DNA of 64,000 nt from NCBI RefSeq assembly GCF_015706575.1, contig NW_024037055.1:14670262-14734261 (forward strand), in the 5' to 3' direction. The notes beneath the pieces are model-generated. The model worked only from the letters and a program-made list of their open reading frames with translations. It did not search any database and was not told the DNA's origin. This DNA is from Patiria miniata. Taxonomy: Eukaryota > Echinodermata > Asteroidea > Valvatida > Asterinidae. How positions within the stretch are numbered: the stretch's first letter is position 1; each line of letters begins with the position of its first letter. The position numbers and the translations under genes were made by a program. This document shows positions 57,801-64,000 of this stretch, piece after piece.

Positions 57801-60800
57801 AGAACTACTCAGAACTGCAGTCCCGTGAACCGTAAGTCTCTGACGCTGCCGTCAGTGGTGCAAAGGATCAGCTCATCGTGGAGGAGCTGGACGAAGTGCC
57901 CACTATGGAGGAGCTTAGCAAAGCCATCGACTCCATCCCTGAAGACAAAGCTCAAGGTAGCGACAACATCCCTGCTGAAGCCATCAAGCACGGGAAACCT
58001 GCCCTGCTTCTGCCAATGAACGAGCTACTCTGCCTCTGCTGGGAGGAAGGTCCAGTCCCTCAGGAAATGCGAGACGCCACCATTTTGACACTTTCCAAGA
58101 ACAATATCGACCGCAGTGGCTGCAACAAATACAGAGGGATCTCAATTCCTCCTGAGTATCGTTGGCAAGGTGTATGTTCGCATTCTCCTCAACATACAGG
58201 CTGCAGCTGCTAGAGGATCACGTCTGCCCAGAATCCCAATGCGGCTTCAGAGCGGGCAGGTTGACAACCGATATGGTCTTCTCTCTCCGCCAGCTCCAAA
58301 ATAAAAGAGCAGAGAGCAAGGCCCAGCCGCTCTATCTACATGATGTTCACAGACCTCACCAAAGTCTTCGACCTGGTCAGCAGGAAGGATCTATTCAAAC
58401 TCCGCAGCATGGTGATCTCCATGCCGACATGAAGACTTTGTGATTTCCATGCCGGCATGAAGGAACAGTCCTGTATGATGGATCCTCCTCGGATCCTACC
58501 CCGTCAACAGTGGTGAGTACAGTGGTGAGCAGGGCTGAGCATTGGGGACAACCCTATTCGGGACCTTCTTTTCCCCGTTCCTTTCGTACCCCATTGACTC
58601 GTCCACTGACGGTGTCTATCTGCACACTAGGTCTGACGGAAAGCTGTTTAGCCTGGCAGTAGTGCGCCCAAAGACCAATTAGGTGGGGACAGTGCTGTTC
58701 GGGGAGATTCTGTTTGCTGACGACACAGCACTTGTGACCTACAAGGGAGATCACTTCAACGACGCTTGCAGGCCGTTCGGGCTCACCATCAGCCTGAAGA
58801 AAACCAACATCAGCGTACAAAGCGTCAGTAATGCCCCTCCATTAGAATCGACAACGTCGTCCTGGAAGATGTGGTCCTTTTCACTTACCTTGGATCGACA
58901 ATCATGCACCAACAACCTCTCGCTCGACGTCAAACTTGACAGACGGCTTGGAAAGTCAAACACCATCATGGCTAGACTGATTAAGAGAGTGTGGGAGATA
59001 AAAGCGCTGAAAGAACGCACCAAGATCATAGTCTTCCAGGCTTACGTTCTCAGCACCTTACTCTACGGAAGTGAGTCCTGAACCCCCTAAGTGAGGCAAG
59101 ATCGAGCGCCGGCTCAATGCCTTCCATAATTATGCGGTGTCTCAAGCGCATCCACGGAATCAGCTGTCATTACCATATTCCACACAGTGACATCCTGCAG
59201 CATGATAAAAACATTCCCAGCATATATATTCCGTGCTGAGTCAACGTCGCCTTTGATGGCTGGGACATGTCCGACGCATGAAGGATAGGGGCTGCCAAAA
59301 GACATCCTGTACGGACAGCTGACCACTGGCACCAGAAGAGTTGGTCGCCATCACTCCGATACAACGACGCCTGCAAGAGGGATCTGAAAGCCTGCATTAT
59401 CTCTCCAGACAGTTGGGGCCGGATACAGGCCAAGGATTGAGATGCTTGGCGTCAGACTGTTTGCAATTGCATCGCAGATGCAGACGTGAGGAGACGTCAT
59501 TTCGCAGCTGGAGGGTGGGAAAGAAACGTGCGGAATCAACCCTTGCAACTGGTCTTCTCCGTACGTCTTCACCAATTGCAACATGGACTGTCACTCGCGC
59601 AATGGTCTGTACAGCCACATCAGACGATGCCAAGACCCTACAAAAAGGCAACACTCTTGGGGCGTATCAAGCATGGTCTGATGATGATGATGATGATGAT
59701 GATGGACACAACGCACGGGCCCTACGGCTTTACGTCCCATCCGAATGACGAATCAATAATGGTTAAGTGTCTTGGTGTAAGGACAAGTGTCGAGAACAGG
59801 ACTTGAACCAACACTCTGCTGATCAGAAACACCAGCAGAGCTTGAGTCCGGTGCTCTTAAACGCTCGGTCATGACACTCCATATGACTCTCACATGACAC
59901 GCCTGGACGTGCGGTTGACGATTTTGTTTTAATAAAAATATAACTTCCCTAAAAACCAATTCTTATAGGATTGTTAAATCTCATTAGATGGTCGGAATAT
60001 ACAACTCTTATTTCGCCGCCTTATAAGTACGAACATTCCTTGCTCTCTATGTTATGAATTTAAAAACAAAATAACAAATACAAGTTTCCATCAAAAAGAA
60101 ACTCGCATTTACTGCGCATGCGTCATGTGTGACCCAAGATGGCGGCAGGCTGCTTCAATGCGTGGGCGCGCGCTGTATACAGAGATTGCTTATGCCACTC
60201 TTTACGTACCTACTACGATGGGTCCAAGTAGTTGACCAACGCCAGAAGATATTGTGTGCCATCCGGTACCAACCGCAAACCCCTCCAAACCCACATAACG
60301 CAGTATCAAGACGAAAGATGTGGCGAAGAAGGCCCCGCTGGCAAAGCCCTGTAGGAATGAAGCAATGGCCAGGTACACGTAGCCATCCACGTTCAGTACA
60401 AGCAACGAAACACCCGACAAAGCCACGCAGATTGCCAGTACGTGTTCTGCTGAGGTCCTGCAGCTCAGCATCAATCCGTTACCAAGCTGTCCGAGTAGAG
60501 TCCCAATGCCTAGAATACTAACGAGGAACGCAGCACTGGAGGGCGCCACGTCAATGCTCTGTGCGCGGGGAATGACGAATAAAGGGAATGAAAGGTACGA
60601 AGGGGCGAACTCAACTGACAGTAAACACAACAGAAGGAAGCGATAGTTTTTCATCAATACTCTGATGCTAAGCTCGGAACAAAATCTGCGTAACAGACTA
60701 CCAGCTTGGTTCTGCTTCCGTTCGTCCTTAAACGACGCATATTCACGTTTACTAGATTGGTCAACAGATATGTAGCATATCTCATCTGGATCGTCATTGC

Positions 60801-63290
60801 AGGACCTCATGGCAACGGTAGATGTCTGGAAGATCACGGGTTCGTTACCACTGGCATCTGTCGCGTTTGTTGGACTTTCTGGTCTGACTTCACCAATCCT
60901 TGATTCTTGTTCGTGATCTTCGCTATTTAGTTGTAATTCTTTTGGGGAGCGCTGAACATTGCGCCGAGGCCTGTAGAGAGCGCCACACGCAATGCTATTG
61001 GCCATGATTGCCGAGATGATGAAGAGAGTTCCCCTCCATCCATAGTTGTCCAGCAGAAGTTGGGCTATTGGAGGAGCTGCCATGATTCCTATCCCTGAAC
61101 CAGACAAGGCCACTGCGTTGGCAGTTTTGTACCTCTTTTTGAAGTGCATTGCCACTGCAACTAGCCCAAAGTTGTATGAAATTCCGACACCAGCACCTAA
61201 CACACACACAAAATGGTAAACAATTCAAGGATCATTTCATGAAGAATCTTCCTCCAATCGATTTATATTAAGCCCTCAAAGTAACGACATTTTGATGTAA
61301 TTGTATCCACACGCCCACAAGCTCAATGCGAGTAACACTATAACAGATGGTTGAGTTCTAATGAAATGGACAGTGCGTTGCAAACATGTTGCCTTTGCGT
61401 TTAGTAACTCTCAAAGAACCTGATCCCCATTTTTAGGCAATTTTTTTCTCACCTCCAAGTTTAGTTGGGATCCAGTCAATTCAAATTTGTAATTACCTGC
61501 TATTGCAAATGTGACGTACAACTGAAATATGTTCTGCACCCAGTAGCTGCAGAAGAGACCAAGAAACCACAGAACTCCTCCAAGAATTCCTGAAAACCTG
61601 CAGCCGAAGCGTTTACACAGAACAGCACCTACAAGGCCTTGGCGAATATGGAAATACGAGTACAATTTAAGCGTTGGATATACAGGGTGTATCCAAAAAA
61701 AAAGAGGAAACCCCTGCAAATGTAAACGTACGTGATAGAAAATTTAATCAATATTTTCAAACAAGTTAAAGATCATGTGAAACTTCAATGTGTCCTCGTT
61801 CCAATGACACCGTGGTTGTGTGTCTGTAGCCACGGATGACTGCGCATTCGTTGTACTGGGCCAAGTTTTGCCTGGCTAAGATTGCTGACTGTTTTTTATG
61901 CAAAGGTTGAAATGGACTACACTTCCTGCAGAGCTTTGTGTGGATATTGTGTGCGTTGGGCCATGAGGGGTTAAATTAAAAAATGAGAGTGGTTAAATTA
62001 CTGCGTCAAAATTGAATAAATTGTTCTAAATTAAATTTAATCTTTAACTTAAGCCGTTCCACATGCCCAGAATACCAGTGACCCTTTTGCACAAACTTAG
62101 CCCAGTACAGGTTTTGTTCCTTGACAGAATTACAACGAATGCTAAGTCTTCCGTTTTTATAAATAAGGGAATAAATGTGTGTTTAGGAGGTATTATAACA
62201 CTCTGTTTAAGACCGGTTTGAGTCTGGATGGGCGATAATTACCCGAGGCGAAGCCGAGGGTAATTATCGCCCATCTAGAGTCAAACCGGTCTTAAACAGA
62301 GTGTTTAATACCGACCGAACACACATTTGTTCCCATTCATAAATACCTTTTCGGTCCAAAATAAAAAAAAAGTCAAAAACAAGACGTTGCCAACCATTTT
62401 GTTCAACAATTTTACATCAAGTTTTACGTAACACCCCTCTGACTATAACATGGAATGCCCCTCCACAACTCGTTACCTAATAGGGACATTGGCGTGGGCG
62501 TCGCGCGTACTGCGCGATGTCGCGCAAAACGCAGCTGGGCTGGTGGTGAAGTGTGAATTTTGGACCATGAAATACTGATTCGCTGGTAGTACATTTCGCA
62601 TGCATACGGGAGGAATTTGAACGTTCAGCCAATGAAACGTTAAAAGGCACCGGATTTCATAGGAGTCCAAATTTCATGTGACACTGGAAAAGCGTTTAAG
62701 ACCAGCTAGCCATGTCTTTATCATCCGTTTAAGACCGGCCACGTGACGGGTTCTCGACCAATAGGAATGCGTAAACTGTCTGAGGTATTTATGAATTACA
62801 TTTTAATTCATCTGGGTTTCCTTTTTTTCTTTATACACCCTGTATAATCATAGAAAAGAAAACCACTTGACTTTTCAACGATCACAATTTATTCATCCAA
62901 CTTAGCCAAAAAAGGGGAAAACAGTTTTCATTTAGGAGTAAATAGACTCTACTCTTTTGATACAGTTTCTCTCACAGTGCCAATGATATTACCTGACTTA
63001 TATGGGCTAGAAGCCATTAACACCTTCTGTACTACCTCTTATTGTCACATTCTCTTACCAGAAAAGCACGGCGTTGCGGAAAGAATACTCTGAATTGCCG
63101 CAATTTCCTTGGCACCGGTCTCGAATTCATCCATCCAGCTCTGATACAAGACTCCTCCACATCGCAACAGACCTAGCGCGAGCGCGTTGATGGAGCAGCT
63201 AGCAATGACCACCACGATACCCCAGCCACCTTCCCGGGATTTGGGAGTTTTCTTCTCCCGAGTCTGCATCGGTGATCTGGGCGAGTTCAT
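54729..63290 (-). CDS. SLC16-family (monocarboxylate-transporter-like) protein, complete, 4 exons
   Basis: This is a plasma-membrane-type MFS carrier; SLC16 members move monocarboxylates or related small solutes. Exons 63059-63290, 61497-61628, 60210-61196 and 54729-54865 join in phase (1,488 nt, 495 aa, start ATG at 63290, stop TAG). The TM1 signature reads REGGWGIVVV and the TM4-5 signature MHFKKRYKTANAVALSG, the two conserved MCT motifs, with isoleucine in place of the usual final tryptophan of the first. Twelve hydrophobic segments are visible, split by a hydrophilic loop of about 85 residues after TM6. LLGPIVVGWLYD precedes TM12 as in other family members. Which SLC16 member it is, and its substrate, cannot be told from this. 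Intron 3 contains an antisense LINE. The coding frame is intact. Confidence 0.92.
55062..55261. mobile_element. possible small pogo-like MITE
   Basis: TACAGTCGAGCACCTTTATA and GGATTCGACAGTA are partly inverted and bounded by TA. The interior repeats TTGTTATAA and CCCTGTTATAA motifs resemble the 47.1-kb element. The ends are imperfect. Confidence 0.45.
55262..55899. other. SLC16 intron 3, exon-4-proximal part
   Basis: No gene or clear repeat. A 117-codon antisense ORF at 55537-55890 has no recognisable domain and is not credited. Confidence 0.4.
55900..59704 (+). pseudogene. decayed non-LTR retrotransposon (LINE)
   Basis: Order of relics: a 5' leader from about 55.9 kb; an endonuclease start with IVALQETRLASSGSL near 56665; the catalytic GDFNAGVG near 57001; the endonuclease end HRWHRPDIIITR near 57190; a reverse transcriptase with KAQGSDNIPAEAIKHG near 57950; NKYRGISIPP near 58125; the active-site FADDTALV near 58715, followed by LTISLKKTNI; and a C-terminal zinc-finger-like segment NCNMDCHSRNGLYSHIRRC near 59590. 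The element ends in a (GAT)n tract at 59678-59704. Many stops and frameshifts break the frame, so it is dead. It resembles the animal LINE proteins often annotated as craniofacial development protein 2-like. Clade is not assigned. It is antisense to the SLC16 gene, in intron 3. Confidence 0.88.
59678..59704 (+). repeat. (GAT)n microsatellite, LINE tail
   Basis: About nine TGA/GAT triplets directly after the last LINE coding relic, as in LINEs with microsatellite tails. Confidence 0.85.
59752..59885 (-). mobile_element. tRNA-like SINE fragment
   Basis: GGACTTGAACCAACACTCTG reads on the - strand as a box-B-like element. ACGCTCGGTCATGACACTCC gives the head. It lies about 50 nt after the LINE tail. 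Confidence 0.55.
59886..60209. other. SLC16 intron 3, exon-3-proximal part
   Basis: AT-rich, then more mixed sequence near 60110-60190. Nothing recognisable. Confidence 0.4.
60210..61196 (-). CDS. SLC16-like exon 3 (TM4-11, central loop)
   Basis: A 328-codon exon running from GAGVGISYNFGLVAVAMHF through the loop to TISSGVGQLLGPIVV. The loop is rich in S, E, N and Q. Donor gtacgt. Confidence 0.94.
61197..61496. other. SLC16 intron 2
   Basis: About 300 bp with no repeat or RNA seen. Confidence 0.5.
61497..61628 (-). CDS. SLC16-like exon 2 (TM2-4)
   Basis: Encodes AVLCKRFGCRFSGILGGVL and FCSYWVQNIFQLYVTFAIA. KRFGCR matches the conserved TM2-3 loop of MCTs. Three or four residues seem absent just before it compared with typical members. 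Confidence 0.9.
61679..62850. mobile_element. TIR element ACAGGGTGTAT, TA flanked, with nested insert
   Basis: TACAGGGTGTATCCAAAAAA then AAAGAGGAAACCC at the left is mirrored by GGGTTTCC then TTTTTTTCTTTATACACCCTGTA at the right. TA at both ends suggests a Tc1/mariner-type target. The composite element 62164-62796 fills its right half. It lies in SLC16 intron 1. Confidence 0.75.
62164..62796. mobile_element. composite TIR element, copy B, with a long hairpin
   Basis: An inverted copy of 48611-49183. The left part, 62166-62336, is a near-perfect palindrome: GGGAATAAATGTGTG to CACACATTTGTTCCC, with TTTAAGACCGGTTTGA mirrored in the arms and a CGAGGCGAAGCCGAG loop. The right part is bounded by TTCATAAATACCT and AGGTATTTATGAA. 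Confidence 0.85.
63059..63290 (-). CDS. SLC16-like exon 1 (N terminus, TM1-2)
   Basis: Encodes MNSPRSPMQTREKKTPKS, EGGWGIVVVIASCSINA and SWMDEFETGAKEIAAIQSI. It ends one base into a glycine codon at gtaaga. The short charged N terminus is typical. Confidence 0.9.
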
Positions 63291-64000
63291 GGTAAGGAGC
63301 TTTGGAAGAATGAAATTAACCTCGATCGTTGGGAAGTCAATAGTAAGAGCAATATGTAAAATCCATTAAAATCCTGCACATCGGTTTCAGGTGGAGGGAT
63401 ATAAAAATGTTACAGTTACTTGTCACAGAGAGCCACCGCACAGAAAGCAGCACGGCGCAGAGCAGCATATGTCCGAAGCTGCCTGCTTACCCAAAACATG
63501 TGCCAGTGTACTTAAACCGGGAGCTAGGTGGAGTTTAATTATCAATTTGAGCACAAAGGGTTTGATGGTACCAAGTTATTGTCAGTCGTGGGACCGTTCT
63601 AATGCTGCCCTAGGTCATCAGATGGGGGTCAGGGAACCAGTCATTCTTAACATGGCATAGGTTAATAGATCTCTTCATTTCGCAAATTAAACTTGACTTT
63701 ACCATCAATCGAAAATTGTTGGCCCGGTCCACGTACGTAAATCCATAGCGATGGGCCATTTGATCATCCCCCATATTGTTGTGGTAAGAACTGCAACAAA
63801 TAAGCACTGGCTCAAAACGTTTCTGAGTGCAATGGAAGGAATGGTTTCATGAGGTGAAAAACTGACTGTTCCATTCAACAAGGACTAACATGTGCCCCAA
63901 TAATGTGCAGTGTTATTATCGAACAATTAACTTCTTCAACAACAACAAAATTGCATTTTGTATATATAGCTCAATCAATTTCAACTCACCAGTTAAGCAC
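63291..64000. other. region upstream of the SLC16-like start
   Basis: It should contain the promoter, 5' UTR or a non-coding first exon of the SLC16-like gene. I see no exon or repeat I can support. Confidence 0.4.

Noticed and set aside
57172..58019. Long overlapping ORFs on both strands (up to 241 codons)
   Set aside because: Alternative frames and antisense of the decayed LINE. Only the endonuclease and reverse-transcriptase frames carry recognisable motifs.

Overview
This is eukaryotic nuclear DNA from an animal. It shows GT-AG introns, conserved exons separated by long AT-rich introns, a motile-cilium gene, a solute carrier and a dense load of transposon-derived repeats. The SINE and MITE families look like those of marine invertebrates, and an echinoderm or related deuterostome is my best guess. 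That guess is inference from gene content and remembered repeat style, not a database result.

Layout from left to right. (1) 1-5.4 kb: the last four recognisable exons of a + strand gene for a short, highly charged coiled-coil protein I cannot name. Its introns hold several inverted-repeat elements, including a near-perfect 418-bp palindrome. (2) 5.4-32.1 kb: a tandem satellite of about 322-bp monomers, roughly 78 copies in the main block. It is bracketed by two copies of an unrelated block of about 760 bp and is organised locally into higher-order repeats. It has no credible coding content. (3) 33.8-52.7 kb: a complete 12-exon gene on the - strand for EFHC2, a DM10 and EF-hand protein of ciliary doublet microtubules. 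All splice phases join and the product is 746 aa. Its introns are crowded with small transposons: piggyBac-like with TTAA, pogo-like with TA, several unclassified TIR elements and tRNA-derived SINEs, plus a nine-unit minisatellite. (4) 54.7-63.3 kb: a complete four-exon coding region on the - strand for an SLC16 (monocarboxylate-transporter-like) protein of 495 aa. A decayed antisense non-LTR retrotransposon fills much of its last intron, and a nested TIR and foldback composite lies in its first intron. (5) 63.3-64 kb: no gene seen.

EFHC2 and the SLC16 gene are transcribed in the same direction with about 2 kb between them. Nothing suggests they act together. The + strand coiled-coil gene and EFHC2 converge on the satellite, which fills the space between their 3' ends.

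Exon joins were read by eye from splice sites, reading phase and remembered family conservation. Repeat boundaries come from visible inverted or direct repeats. No alignment or search was run.
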